In this document: positions 7,754 to 16,803 of the stretch, piece by piece
How positions within the stretch are numbered: the first letter of the stretch is position 1
Layout: each line of letters begins with the position of its first letter
Assembly (NCBI RefSeq): GCF_016908515.1
Contig: NZ_JAFBEA010000001.1
Span: 992,001-1,056,000 of the forward strand
Source: Virgibacillus halotolerans
GTDB taxonomy: Bacteria > Bacillota > Bacilli > Bacillales > Amphibacillaceae
Direction: 5' to 3'
Length of the DNA: 64,000 nt
Notes under the pieces: model-generated
What the model saw: the letters and a program-made list of their open reading frames with translations, nothing else
Database searches by the model: none
Told to the model about the DNA's origin: nothing
Translations under genes and position numbers: made by a program

Positions 7754-8968
7754 TTAAAATACGCGAAATTTTCCTTTTTTCAATACTAATTTAGGTCCAC
7801 CAATCATGAATAATGCACGGTTATCAATCACTTTTTTCATCGCCGTTGCTGGCAAGCCACGTAATTTTGTATCTGTGAAGATAGATCCAATTGCATCTGT
7901 ATCACCAAGTGACGCTACAGTACCTTTATCATCAAATACAAAGCTTTCAAGTGGTGCGTTGTTTACCAACGCTTTAATATTAGCTGCTGCCACATCTGCT
8001 TCCTGCATCGCAAGCTGCGCGGTTGGTGCATATGGGCGTCCTTGCTCTTCATTCATAACCCATGAACAGTCACCAAGCACAAAGATATTTTCTTCGTCAG
8101 GGATACGTAAGTCACTGTCCACGTTTACTTTTCCTTTAGTTAATTCAAAGCCGGATTTTCCAAGTACGGAATTTCCAGTTACACCGCCTGTCCAAACAAC
8201 AGTACCTGCTTTCACCAATTCTTTGTCCTCACCCACAACGAAACCTTCTGGGGTACACTCAGAAATTGCTGCACCAATCATAAATTCTACGCCACGATCT
8301 TCAAGCGATTTCTTTCCGTATGCGACAAGTTCTTTATCGAACATTGGTAAAATAGATGGTGCTGCTTCCACATTAATAATACGTGCTTTACTTCGATCAA
8401 TATCATATTTCTTACATAATTTCGGGATTTGCTCTGCAAGTTCACCAACAAATTCGATACCAGTGAAGCCACCACCGCCTACAAGAATGTTTAAGCTGTT
8501 TTCATCGGGATTTTCTTCACTTTTATATTTAGCAAATTGATATTCAATGTGCTCACGGATTAATTGACTGGATTCAATATCCTCAATTGAGAATGCATGT
8601 TCTTCCATTCCTTTAATACCAAATGTGTTCGTTACAAATCCTAGTGAAATAACAAGATAATCATAAGAAAGCTCACTGTTTTCCAATACAACGCGCTGTT
8701 CATCTTTATTCACTTCTACGACCTCATCATAAATAAGACGTACTCTATTTGGATTGAATACATCACTGATCATGACACGAGCCTGGTTATGACTTACTGT
8801 TCCTGCAGCTACTTCGTGAAGCCATGTTGATTGATAATGGTAATTGTGTTTATTAACAAGCACAATCTCCGCCTCTTCCGGACGAAATTGTTGTGTTAAG
8901 CGTTTAGTAGTCATCATTCCTGCATAGCCTGCTCCAAGAACGACTATTTTGGGTCTGTTTGTACTCAT
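7754..8968 (-). CDS. ndh: Type II NADH dehydrogenase (NDH-2)
   Basis: A 404-residue single-subunit flavoenzyme that oxidises NADH and reduces menaquinone at the membrane without pumping protons. The FAD-binding motif GAGYAG is at residues 12-17, the NADH-binding motif GGGGFTGIE at about 164-172, and the second FAD motif VLGDCSW at about 301. The C-terminal amphipathic region (GGPKLVLKKGKF) fits membrane attachment. GGAAGGTGG precedes the ATG. It closely matches Bacillus Ndh (YjlD). I could not find a clear Rex site (TTGTGAA dyad) upstream, so regulation is unknown. Confidence 0.93.
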   Translation of the reverse strand: MSTNRPKIVVLGAGYAGMMTTKRLTQQFRPEEAEIVLVNKHNYHYQSTWLHEVAAGTVSHNQARVMISDVFNPNRVRLIYDEVVEVNKDEQRVVLENSELSYDYLVISLGFVTNTFGIKGMEEHAFSIEDIESSQLIREHIEYQFAKYKSEENPDENSLNILVGGGGFTGIEFVGELAEQIPKLCKKYDIDRSKARIINVEAAPSILPMFDKELVAYGKKSLEDRGVEFMIGAAISECTPEGFVVGEDKELVKAGTVVWTGGVTGNSVLGKSGFELTKGKVNVDSDLRIPDEENIFVLGDCSWVMNEEQGRPYAPTAQLAMQEADVAAANIKALVNNAPLESFVFDDKGTVASLGDTDAIGSIFTDTKLRGLPATAMKKVIDNRALFMIGGPKLVLKKGKFRVF

Positions 8969-9332
8969 GAAACATCCACCTTCCTTTTTGTTCTAAGTAA
9001 ATTCATTGTAAATGACAAAAGCGGTTTAAATTATAAATGATTACAACATTTATTTAAATAAAAAATCGCCCAAACCAGTCAATAATACATAAATGGATAA
9101 CATATCAATAATATCAAAGTTTCTTCAATTAGGCTAATGATCTTATTGATTTTCTATAAAAATTTCTACACACTATACAAATGCATTGTATCGCAGGTTA
9201 ACAGACAATAACCCCTCACATCAAAAATGATAGGTAAATGGAAATTTCAGGTCGGATAATTGCCCATAAAGCCTGATTCGTTCAACTAACATTTAGTGAA
9301 TAAAGCAAAAAATTGAATTAAATTTCACTTTA
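8969..9332. other. Intergenic region between ndh and the SDR gene
   Basis: A 364-bp AT-rich stretch without a credible gene. It must carry the ndh promoter. One dyad is visible: ATACAA-ATGCA-TTGTAT at 9175-9191, which looks like a small regulator site, but its owner is unknown. No terminator with a U-run was found for the SDR gene. Confidence 0.4.
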
Positions 9333-10037
9333 TTAGACTGGTCTTACGGTTATTTCATTTACATTTACGTGCTCAGGTTGGGTTACTGCATATACAATTG
9401 CATTTGCAATGTCATCCGTATTCAGTGGCTTTCGATCTTTTAGTTTATTATCGGCAATCAGATCGGTATCGACCATGCCCGGTGATACATTTGTTACCCT
9501 GACCCCGGTTCTAGCAAGTTCTTTTTCCAATCCCATGGAAAGTGCCCGTGCCGCAAATTTCGTCGCACTGTAAACCGTACTTGTTTTTGTCACTTCCTGA
9601 CCTGAAACGGAAGAGATATTCACAATATGCCCAGTTTCGCGTTCGACCATGCCCGGTAGAACTGCATTAATGCCATATAAGACCCCTTTAATATTCACAT
9701 CAATCATGCTCTCCCACGCTTCTACATTTCCTTCTTTAACTACAGATTCAAGCATCAATCCTGCATTATTCACATAGATATCAACTACTCCAAAAGCATT
9801 TCTTGCTTGTTTTACCATATCCTCTACATCGGCTCGATTTGAAACATCTGTTACCACTGCCAATGCTTGCCCATTACCTTTTGCGTTTATTGCTTCAGCC
9901 ACCATGGTAAGTTTTTCTTTTCTTCTTGCTGCAAGTACAACGTTGGCACCTTCACTTGCAAATTGTTCCGCGATTTTTGCACCAATGCCACTGCTTGCTC
10001 CTGTTATGATTGCTGTCTTCCCTATTAATTTATTCAT
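9333..10037 (-). CDS. Short-chain dehydrogenase/reductase (SDR)
   Basis: A 234-residue classical SDR. The cofactor motif TGASSGIG is at about 12-19, with AARR at the end of the second strand suggesting NADPH preference. The structural NNAG is at about 89, and the catalytic Ser (NISSVSG, about 141) with YSATK (about 154-158) is complete. It resembles the clavulanate-dehydrogenase-like YdfG group common in Bacilli. AGAGGTGG precedes the ATG. It stands alone on the minus strand; the substrate cannot be read from sequence. Confidence 0.9.
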   Translation of the reverse strand: MNKLIGKTAIITGASSGIGAKIAEQFASEGANVVLAARRKEKLTMVAEAINAKGNGQALAVVTDVSNRADVEDMVKQARNAFGVVDIYVNNAGLMLESVVKEGNVEAWESMIDVNIKGVLYGINAVLPGMVERETGHIVNISSVSGQEVTKTSTVYSATKFAARALSMGLEKELARTGVRVTNVSPGMVDTDLIADNKLKDRKPLNTDDIANAIVYAVTQPEHVNVNEITVRPV

Positions 10038-10358
10038 TGTAATTCCACCTCTCCATATTATTCCTTATCTGGATCGTCTTCATTATCTTGGTTTGTTTCT
10101 TTTCCGCATCAGTTTATATGTATTAAATGATTGCATTCTTACTTATTGTACGGGTATTTGATTTAACTTTCCAACCTTTTTTACTTAAAAATGGATAAAT
10201 CAGCTTTTTAAGTAATGATCAATGTTAAAGACAATCTGTCAAAAAAAGCTTGTATCTTATCCGTAATAAACAGATAAGCTACAAGCTTCATCAATGATTA
10301 GTGGCAATTTGTTATTCGTTCTCTGTGGCAAGTAAGTGGATAGATTGGAAAAGCAATA
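10038..10358. other. Intergenic region upstream of the SDR gene
   Basis: About 320 bp without a recognisable gene. It contains the terminator at 10241-10288 and presumably the SDR promoter; no clear operator was seen. Confidence 0.35.
10241..10288 (-). terminator. Terminator after the 150-residue hypothetical gene
   Basis: AAGCTTGTA-TCTTATC pairs with GATAAG-C-TACAAGCTT around a ten-base loop; read on the minus strand it ends in seven T residues. Confidence 0.8.
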
Positions 10359-10811
10359 TTATGCTTCTTTATTGCGTTGTTTTTCTTTTTGTAAATACGT
10401 TCTTCCTTTTTCCAGCCATAATTGTTTTGCATCTTGTCTTCGTTGAATTTCCTTGTGGTCCAGCTCCTGAAATTCTGTTTCTGCATAGGTTTTTAACTTA
10501 TCTAAAGTAGGGAAGAAAATGACCTCAACTTCCCCCGTTTCATTATACGGGCTAATTTGATCAAACTTCTCATTCAGACAAATACCATAAATACGATCCG
10601 ACCCCTTTAATAATTGGGACAGTGCTTTAGATTGGGTTTTATTCTTGGGTGGCATCTTCTCCAATTCTCCCAAGTAACTATAATCCTGGTCCGTAAACGC
10701 AACAGTATCAAACCGCTTCCTACTGTGGTATACCTTCTTGTCGTTTGAATAAATCCAGATAAGTGTTCCGTGAGCCAAATTTCTTCGTAGACCTAGTGTA
10801 ACCTTTTTCAT
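10359..10811 (-). CDS. Hypothetical protein, 150 residues
   Basis: I do not recognise a family. The protein is soluble and strongly charged, with a basic start (MKKVTLGLRRNLAHG), a middle beta-rich part (VEVIFFP), and a helical C-terminal third full of Glu, Lys, Arg and Gln. AAGGATG precedes the ATG, and the gene has its own terminator. It is next to topB on the same strand but 180 bp beyond it, so co-transcription is uncertain. The clean ribosome binding site and terminator support a real gene. Confidence 0.7.
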   Translation of the reverse strand: MKKVTLGLRRNLAHGTLIWIYSNDKKVYHSRKRFDTVAFTDQDYSYLGELEKMPPKNKTQSKALSQLLKGSDRIYGICLNEKFDQISPYNETGEVEVIFFPTLDKLKTYAETEFQELDHKEIQRRQDAKQLWLEKGRTYLQKEKQRNKEA

Positions 10812-10990
10812 GATATCATCCTTATGTGATAGAGAAAATTAGCATTATAATACAATTCGATAAAAGCTCCGTTTGTCGAATTTTGCTTACCTCTACTATC
10901 TAGTATACACTATTTACGTCTAAAAAGTATAACTTTTGATTATAACATAGCTTTTACCAAAGAAAAACTATTTTTATCTAGATTTTTTCC

Positions 10991-13144
10991 CTAATTTTCA
11001 AACGTCATCTTCCAGCTATAATAATCATTTTCTGGGTTCTTCTCATAGCGCAAATAAGCATTGAATTTATTGCCCTTTTTACTCGTAAATCCCTTCACAT
11101 GAGCTGTTTTATTTTTCAGCAATGCCTTTACCATTGTTTTGGTAGGCTTCTTTTTCATCGTTGCTAAATACTTATCATTTTTCCAAATAACAAATTTACA
11201 GCCGCTCTTCCAATTGCTACAGCCAAATCCTTTATAACCTTCAATGACTTTACTGCCACATTGGGGACAGATTCCAAGTACTTCTTTTGTGCTTGTTGGA
11301 GATGCTATTTCATTGATGATTACGTCCTGTCCACTTTTGATTGTATTCACCGCATCATTTGTAAATGTAAATATAATATTTAAAAACTCCTGCTTATTGG
11401 CGTTTCCTTTTTGTATATCTGACAGTGCTTTTTCAAGGCGTCCCGTAAATTCCAAATCAAATAGATCTTGAACAGGAAAGGTCTCTACAAGCTTTTTCCC
11501 GAGCTCCGTACACCGCAAATTTTTACCTTCGGCCGTAATATAGCCAACATCCTTTAACTTTTTCATCGTATCTGCCCTTGTCGCAGGCGTTCCAATACTA
11601 AAGCCAGTTAAAATACTGCCCAGTGTATCTTCGTTGTGCTCATCATCTTCTTTATAACTTTTCCCACACGTTTCCATAACACGCAGCAGTGTTTTTTCAG
11701 TATGAAATTTGGGAGGCTTGGTGACATGCGATGTAACTTCCGAATCGATGAAACGCACCATATCTTTTATTTGTACAAGTGGTAATAGATTATCCTTGGA
11801 CTGGATGTTTTCCACCTTCTTCCAGCCTTCAACCAGCTGGACCTTGCCCTTCGAATGAAACGTTCCTTTCGCATCGTCTACTTTTGTTATTAATTTAGTC
11901 TCTTCATATTCGGCAATTGGCATAAATTGCATGATAAACCGATTCTTTATCGCGGTGTAGACAATTTGTTCATCCGCTGAAAGACGCTTTGGTTTTACAT
12001 AGGTTGGGATGATCGCGCTATGGCTTTCCACTTTAGCATTATTAAACACACGCTTTGTTTTCATAAATTTGATCTCATCTTGATACGGCAAATCTTCCGA
12101 TAGCGTTTTTAATACTTTCGCTGTTTTTCCTACTAGACTTTCATCCAATGCTGTACTTGAGGTACGTGGATATGTAATAAACTTCTTCTCATAAAGAGAT
12201 TGCGCAATTTTCAATACTTTATCAGATGTAAAACCTTTAAATTTACTTGTAACATAGCCTTGCAGATTAGTAAGGTTGAAAAGAAATGGTGCAAATTCTT
12301 TCTTTTTATTTACTTGCTTATCAATAATTTGTGCGGGTTTGTTTTGAATGGCGTCGAGAATCGATTCCAATGTTTCCTTTTTCTTAAACTTTTCCTTATT
12401 TGCTTCTACATAGGTACCTTCATAATCTTTCTCATATTTCGTTTGAAAAGTTGCTTGTAATTTAAAATAATCCTCAGGAACGAAGGTTTTAATTTCCTCA
12501 TCACGATCGTAAATAATTTTCAATGTAGGCAACAGCACCCTACCAATATTTAACGCCTTCCCTTTCCCCTTCTGAAACTTCAAGGTGGCAACCGATGTTA
12601 AATTAATCCCGATGACCCAGTCCGTCCATTGTCTGCTAATCCCTGCATCTCGTAATGGTTTCATTGTTTCATTCGGTGCTATTTTCTCAATTCCCTGGAT
12701 AACTTCATCCCGGGTCCACTCATTTAACAACAGTCGATAAACAGGCTTATTCAATTTGGCGCGGTAAATAATACTGTCACCAATCAGTTGCCCTTCCCGA
12801 TCATAGTCACACGCGGAAATGATTGCATCTACGTCATTCCTTTTCATTAATGCATGAATCGTCTTGAGCTGTTTTTGCGCGCCTCCATCAGCTTGCTTTC
12901 GATTTCTAGGGTCACTTTTCACCTTATACTTAAATGCAGATGGAATGAATGGGAAATTATCCATTTTCCAGCTAGCCATTTTGCTGTCATAGTCCTTGGC
13001 ATCATACAGCTCGACCAAATGACCGAAAGCCCATGTAATGATATAGTTATTCCCTTCAAAATAGCCATCTCGTTTTGCTTTTATGTCTAGTGCATCTGCT
13101 ATGTTTTTTGCGACAGATGGTTTTTCCGCTAGAATTAATTTCAT
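10991..13144 (-). CDS. topB: DNA topoisomerase III
   Basis: A type IA topoisomerase of about 717 residues that relaxes and decatenates DNA. The TOPRIM domain opens at the N-terminus (KLILAEKPSVAK) with the acidic DYDREGQ at about 114; the active-site tyrosine is in FITYPRTS at about residue 324; a C-terminal zinc ribbon (CPQCGSK...GCSNWKSGC) lies at about 627-650. The length matches Bacillus TopB. A GTG three codons upstream (13153) is in frame, but GGTGA lies at better spacing for the ATG at 13144. A LexA-like box about 60 bp upstream suggests damage control. Confidence 0.92.
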   Translation of the reverse strand: MKLILAEKPSVAKNIADALDIKAKRDGYFEGNNYIITWAFGHLVELYDAKDYDSKMASWKMDNFPFIPSAFKYKVKSDPRNRKQADGGAQKQLKTIHALMKRNDVDAIISACDYDREGQLIGDSIIYRAKLNKPVYRLLLNEWTRDEVIQGIEKIAPNETMKPLRDAGISRQWTDWVIGINLTSVATLKFQKGKGKALNIGRVLLPTLKIIYDRDEEIKTFVPEDYFKLQATFQTKYEKDYEGTYVEANKEKFKKKETLESILDAIQNKPAQIIDKQVNKKKEFAPFLFNLTNLQGYVTSKFKGFTSDKVLKIAQSLYEKKFITYPRTSSTALDESLVGKTAKVLKTLSEDLPYQDEIKFMKTKRVFNNAKVESHSAIIPTYVKPKRLSADEQIVYTAIKNRFIMQFMPIAEYEETKLITKVDDAKGTFHSKGKVQLVEGWKKVENIQSKDNLLPLVQIKDMVRFIDSEVTSHVTKPPKFHTEKTLLRVMETCGKSYKEDDEHNEDTLGSILTGFSIGTPATRADTMKKLKDVGYITAEGKNLRCTELGKKLVETFPVQDLFDLEFTGRLEKALSDIQKGNANKQEFLNIIFTFTNDAVNTIKSGQDVIINEIASPTSTKEVLGICPQCGSKVIEGYKGFGCSNWKSGCKFVIWKNDKYLATMKKKPTKTMVKALLKNKTAHVKGFTSKKGNKFNAYLRYEKNPENDYYSWKMTFEN

Positions 13145-13204
13145 TTTACTCACCCATTTTTTGTTTGTGTTTTTCTATAGCATATCATGTTTCAACTAAT
13201 TTAG

Positions 13205-13216
13205 GAACGGACGTTC
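13205..13216. promoter_or_regulatory. LexA-type SOS box upstream of topB
   Basis: GAAC-GGAC-GTTC, a perfect match to the GAAC-N4-GTTC core of the Bacillus LexA (DinR) operator, with outer bases partly matching. It is 61 bp upstream of the topB ATG. I could not fix the promoter elements, so the operator role is inferred. Confidence 0.45.
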
Positions 13217-13389
13217 TTCGCCTGAAAATACAATTACTAGATTTAATAATGATCATTATTCCTTTTATAAGCATAAATTCTTCATACATTAATCAGCGCA
13301 GTTAATTTGATTACTAAGCTAACTGCACAAAATTTGCCTGTCATGATATAACATAGAATGAAGTGTTAACCAGTAAGGGGTGAAGATCG

Positions 13390-13557
13390 TTGTCTACTAC
13401 TTTTTCTGATGAGAAAGTAGTAACACTCGCAAGATAAATCAGAATATTCAGTACAAGAATGGCTTTATTCCAGCAAAATGTGGACCATTCTCTAGGAATC
13501 TATCATAAAGATTTAAAATGGGCGGATATCATAAATGAAACGGCGATTCAAGGATTC
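13390..13557 (+). pseudogene. Truncated MarR-family regulator
   Basis: A GGGGTGA ribosome binding site is followed by a TTG start at 13390 and a frame reading SDEKVVTLAR, stop (TAA at 13435), then IRIFSTRMALFQQNVDHSLG and YHKDLKWADIINET. This is the first helical part of a MarR regulator of the type LARQIRxF...DLKCxDILNE. The stop replaces an expected Gln (CAA to TAA). After about 55 residues the homology ends; the DNA-binding wing and the C-terminus are missing. It is therefore broken twice: by a nonsense mutation and by truncation. Confidence 0.6.
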
Positions 13558-13567
13558 CTAAAAGGGA

Positions 13568-13602
13568 ATATAACCCCCCACCTGAAAATAGGAGGGTATT
13601 TT
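13568..13602 (-). terminator. Probable terminator after the YitT gene
   Basis: ACCCCCC (13573-13579) and GGAGGGT (13591-13597) pair with one mismatch; the minus-strand product is followed by TTATATT. It lies 40 bp beyond the YitT stop codon. Confidence 0.5.
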
Positions 13603-13639
13603 CTAAAAGAAATAATTGGTTAAAATTCAGATGTTTTTG

Positions 13640-14530
13640 TCATTCTTCAGCTTTTTCTTTATAGTACTGTTTTTCTTCCTTTGCACTACTAAACGTTTTT
13701 TGTGTTGGATAGTGAGCTTTGGCAAGCGAACCACCACTCACATCTTTCACTGTATTTACAACAGTAAACGCATCTTCATCGAGCTCACGAATCAATTTTT
13801 TTAAATAAAACAATTGCTGTTTTGGAACTGCAACATAAATAAGGTTCTCATCGTTTCCATTACCATCATTTTTTCCTTGCAAGATAGTAGTATGGGCACC
13901 AAGATTCTCTCGGATAGAACGAGCTATTGATTCGCTATAATCCGAGAATATATGAACAATCTTTTTTGACTCAAAACCTTCTAAGACGTAGTCAGTCACT
14001 CGTTTTCCAATAAACAAAGCCACTACTGTGTATAAAGTTAGAATTGGGCCAATAACTAATATTCCACCTGCAACAACTAAAGCATCTAACACCAAGTTTG
14101 TTCCTGTTAGTTCCCAACCCAATTTATAATTTAGCACTTTTGCAATAGTGGACGTTCCACCAATAGTACTTCCCGAACGAAAGATGAAACCAAAGCCAAT
14201 TCCTGTAAATACTCCTGCATAAAGGGCAGCAAGAAGAGGATCACCCATTGTAGATCCAAAGTCCTCCATTATGAACAGAAATATTGAAAATAAAGGAATG
14301 GCAGCAATCGATTTTATTATCATCGCCTTGGGTAAGTAGCGATAACCAATTAATAAAATGAATCCATTTGCGATCAAGGTCACCAATGCAGGAGACCAAC
14401 CTAACTCAAAATAAAGTAAGAGGGATAGTCCGGGGATACCACCCTCTGCGAGCGAGTTGGGCATTGCAAATATTGCCACTGAAAAAGCAAAGAAAAAAGT
14501 ACCCAGTACCATGAGTCCAAAATCCTTCAT
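13640..14530 (-). CDS. YitT family membrane protein with DUF2179 domain
   Basis: A 296-residue integral membrane protein. About five or six helices fill residues 1-185 (for example FGLMVLGTFFFAFSVAIFAMP and GGIPGLSLLLYF), with the family motif FRSGSTIGGTSTIAKVLN. The soluble C-terminal DUF2179 domain covers about 215-275 (IYVAVPKQQLFYLKKLIRELD), followed by a charged tail. YitT proteins are widespread in Bacilli and their transport role is not established. It lies inside a zone of decayed genes on the opposite strand. Confidence 0.9.
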   Translation of the reverse strand: MKDFGLMVLGTFFFAFSVAIFAMPNSLAEGGIPGLSLLLYFELGWSPALVTLIANGFILLIGYRYLPKAMIIKSIAAIPLFSIFLFIMEDFGSTMGDPLLAALYAGVFTGIGFGFIFRSGSTIGGTSTIAKVLNYKLGWELTGTNLVLDALVVAGGILVIGPILTLYTVVALFIGKRVTDYVLEGFESKKIVHIFSDYSESIARSIRENLGAHTTILQGKNDGNGNDENLIYVAVPKQQLFYLKKLIRELDEDAFTVVNTVKDVSGGSLAKAHYPTQKTFSSAKEEKQYYKEKAEE

Positions 14531-14630
14531 ATCGCACTTCCTTTTTCTTTCTCTAATTAATAATTAGTATATAAGATTTTATTTTATATTGCACTAATTG
14601 AGTGAAACTTCATGGTGTACGATACTCGAT

Positions 14631-14821
14631 GTTCCAAACAAATTATCCATGCCTATTCTGGCATCGGGAGGGGGACATTCTGTAGGTGACTCCCTTCGTC
14701 AATCCCTATTACAATCACTGAACAACTCAGTGGAGGGGCCATTGAAAACTACGGTCATTACATTGCAGAGGAACGGCCGGATTTCTTAGTGAAGAAACTC
14801 CTTGCTTTTTTGGATAATTAA
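14631..14821 (+). pseudogene. C-terminal remnant of an alpha/beta hydrolase
   Basis: One frame reads KLSMPILASGGGHSVGDSLR and continues SLLQSLNNSV; after a frameshift near 14735 a second frame reads GGAIENYGHYIAEERPDFL and ends VKKLLAFLDN at a TAA (14819-14821). Together these match the end of an epoxide-hydrolase-like alpha/beta hydrolase, including the catalytic histidine motif GHYIAEE. Everything upstream, including the nucleophile, is missing. It was probably once downstream of the broken marR on the same strand. Confidence 0.65.
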
Positions 14822-14956
14822 AGTGGACAAATACCTAGAAGTAGCCGACGGTTTCATTCTCTCCCGACCTAGTTGAAATATATTTATTGCTCTTCTCTAC
14901 AAACACTAATTATCACTTCCTTGCAGGGCGCCCTTTGTACTCTTTAATTTTCCGTT

Positions 14957-15129
14957 TTAAAATTGTTTATTAACTTTATCTACTTTACCTAACAGCTTTT
15001 CTAAGCCTTCCATTTGTTAGCCAATTCGCTTTACACCATAATTTTCTTTCCATGTATTCAAGTTTTTTGACAGTTCGTCAAGGATTTCTTGTTGAGATAA
15101 CGTATCATCACCGCATTTCTCGATATTGG
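14957..15129 (-). pseudogene. Decayed gene fragment of unknown family
   Basis: On the minus strand one frame reads about 35 residues (including GDDTLSQQEILDELSKNLNT), meets a TAA at 15017-15019, then continues in the same frame with QMEGLEKLLGKVDKVNKQF to a TAA at 14957. The composition is that of a real protein, but no start or ribosome binding site is present and the frame is closed upstream. I do not recognise the parent family. Confidence 0.35.
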
Positions 15130-15277
15130 GTATTTAATTTTTATAGCAATAATTTGAAATGAAAACATCTATTCCTTTCGAAAGTAAGGAACGCTTTATA
15201 AATAATTTCTGAAACATTGATTAAAATAGGAAAGCCTGCCCTTAATTTGGGTTAAAAAATAATAAGGTGGCCAAATC

Positions 15278-16156
15278 GTGGATCAATACTTAGTATCAGT
15301 GATTGTTGGGACACTTGTGGGATTTGTAGCAAGGATTTTATTGTTAAGAACAGATTTCAGACAATATCCCACATATCCAACTGGAAGAATTATCAATCTT
15401 TCATTTGGTTTTATTGCCGCTTTCATTGGATCCGTAGCCGTTCCAGCGGTCATAGAATCTGATTGGACAGCAGTTACTTTTTTGGGTCTTGCAGCAACCC
15501 AGTTTCGAGAGGTTCGTAAAATGGAAAGGGACACCCTTGAAAAGGTGGATCAAAAAGAGTTAGTAAAAAGAGGTGAGTCATTTATAGAGGGCATGGCGCA
15601 GGCCTTTGAAGGAAGAAACTATATGGTAATGTTTACCGGCCTAATTACAACACTGATTTCCCTGTACAACATATGGCTTGCCATCATAATTGGAATTGTT
15701 GGGGCTTTAATCATTAGAACTAAAATTAAAGGAAAACTTCTCAATGATATAGCTGATATCACTGAAGGTACTATCAGATTTGAGGGTCCTAATCTTTATG
15801 TAAATGATATTCATATCAAAAATGTAGGATTAGATAGCAGTAAAAAAGTGATTATGGAACGGGCGGCAGGTGTCATTGTTATCCCTAAAAACCAAAATAG
15901 CATTTTAACTTTATCTAATTTAGGACAACGACAGGCCATATTGCATCATATTTCAAATGTGCTGGGTTCTTACCTCGATTCCGGCGAACCCGATCTTGTC
16001 CCACTTTCCAAAAGGGATATGGATGATGGAAGGCTAGCATTATTCTTTTTACCCAAGGAAAAAGAATTCAGCCAAATAAGGGAAGTGTTAAAACATGTCC
16101 CTGTTCTCGACAGTGCCATCCGTTTACCCCGTGAGTCAGACAAAGGGAAAGGATGA
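15278..16156 (+). CDS. YIEGIA family membrane protein
   Basis: A 292-residue protein with the family motif in the variant form SFIEGMAQAFEGRNY at about 100-115. Membrane segments are visible at about 5-23, 40-60 and 118-145, followed by a mixed alpha/beta domain to the C-terminus (VIVIPKNQNSILTLSNLGQRQAILHHISN). The start is GTG, chosen because AAGGTGG lies seven bases upstream. The protein is paired with the next gene, its usual small partner in endospore-forming Bacilli. The function is not established; the family's spread suggests a spore-related membrane role (inference). Confidence 0.82.
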   Translation: MDQYLVSVIVGTLVGFVARILLLRTDFRQYPTYPTGRIINLSFGFIAAFIGSVAVPAVIESDWTAVTFLGLAATQFREVRKMERDTLEKVDQKELVKRGESFIEGMAQAFEGRNYMVMFTGLITTLISLYNIWLAIIIGIVGALIIRTKIKGKLLNDIADITEGTIRFEGPNLYVNDIHIKNVGLDSSKKVIMERAAGVIVIPKNQNSILTLSNLGQRQAILHHISNVLGSYLDSGEPDLVPLSKRDMDDGRLALFFLPKEKEFSQIREVLKHVPVLDSAIRLPRESDKGKG

Positions 16157-16179
16157 GTAAATAATTGAGGAGTGAAGAA

Positions 16180-16368
16180 ATGGAACAACCTACCAAAATA
16201 ATAGCAATTATTTCAACAAAACAAGAAACGATAAAGGCTGGTGGTGCACCAGTATTTATAACAGAAAACAGAGAGTCATTGCAGAAAGTTAGCACTACAT
16301 TAGAAAAAACGCTTGATGCTTCTGCCCATGAAGTCGATCCAAATACAATGATTATCGTTGCACATTAA
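16180..16368 (+). CDS. Small partner ('capping') subunit of the YIEGIA protein
   Basis: A 62-residue protein starting MEQPTKIIAIISTKQETIKA, with GGAPVFITENRES in the middle and ending IIVAH. It fits the small subunit regularly found next to YIEGIA genes. GAGGAGTGA lies just before the ATG at 16180; an upstream in-frame TTG (16165) has no ribosome binding site. It follows the YIEGIA gene by 23 bp and a terminator comes right after, so the two form a two-gene operon. Confidence 0.75.
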   Translation: MEQPTKIIAIISTKQETIKAGGAPVFITENRESLQKVSTTLEKTLDASAHEVDPNTMIIVAH

Positions 16369-16374
16369 TAACCA

Positions 16375-16417
16375 AAAAGGGAGTCCAAATAAAAGCTTGA
16401 CTCCCGTTACTTTTTTG
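16375..16417 (+). terminator. Terminator of the YIEGIA operon
   Basis: GGGAGTC (16379-16385) pairs with GACTCCC (16399-16405); a run of T residues follows. Confidence 0.8.
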
Positions 16418-16424
16418 GCTGTAA

Positions 16425-16625
16425 CTACGCTCTATCTTGATTAATATTATTGTCCACACTTGAATGCAACATAAAAGTAGATTCAGCCTTTATAAAAGGA
16501 GAATGACCTAATAATTTAACCGTTCCTACCTCTATTATTTCTATCCCCAGTAATTGAGCTATAGGTGTTGCCGGTTCCACTCCAGTCATCATCTTCTTTA
16601 ATCCTTTTAAACGGTTCAATAACAT
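16425..16625 (-). CDS. Hypothetical small protein, about 66 residues
   Basis: No family recognised. The protein has a basic start (MLLNRLKGLKKMM) and a beta-rich middle (IAQLLGIEIIEVGTVKLLGHSP). GGAGG is close to the ATG at 16625 (three-base spacing) and sits better for a TTG at 16619, so the exact start is open. It converges on the YIEGIA operon terminator. Confidence 0.45.
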   Translation of the reverse strand: MLLNRLKGLKKMMTGVEPATPIAQLLGIEIIEVGTVKLLGHSPFIKAESTFMLHSSVDNNINQDRA

Positions 16626-16803
16626 CAACCTCCAAATGATTCATATCTTTGAGTTATAATTCAACCACTTTGTTATGGTTAAAGTACATCTGACTCTTCA
16701 TTAAATTATCAGTCACTACATTTAGAGATAAATATATTGACTGAGGAAAATGAAATCCGTTATTAACAAACTACGAAAAAAAGATATAGATAAGCGCTTA
16801 GCC

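Noticed and set aside
7806-8540. A 244-codon open frame on the plus strand opposite ndh
   Set aside because: It is antisense to an unmistakable NDH-2 gene, has no ribosome binding site, and its Ser/Pro/Thr-rich translation is what the complement of such a gene gives.
13245-13260. Perfect 16-bp palindrome AATAATGATCATTATT, resembling a Fur box
   Set aside because: It lacks the TGATAAT-N-ATTATCA spacing of the Bacillus Fur consensus and is not next to any iron gene; AT-rich palindromes of this size arise by chance.
13459-13623. A 54-codon ORF starting MALFQQNVDH
   Set aside because: It is the in-frame remainder of the broken marR after its internal stop and runs into the YitT terminator; no ribosome binding site.
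14601-14613. AGTGAAACTTCAT matching the start of the 55-bp repeat
   Set aside because: Only 13 bases match and the rest of the repeat is absent, so it is not counted as a third copy. A similar 12-base match near 25138 is rejected for the same reason.
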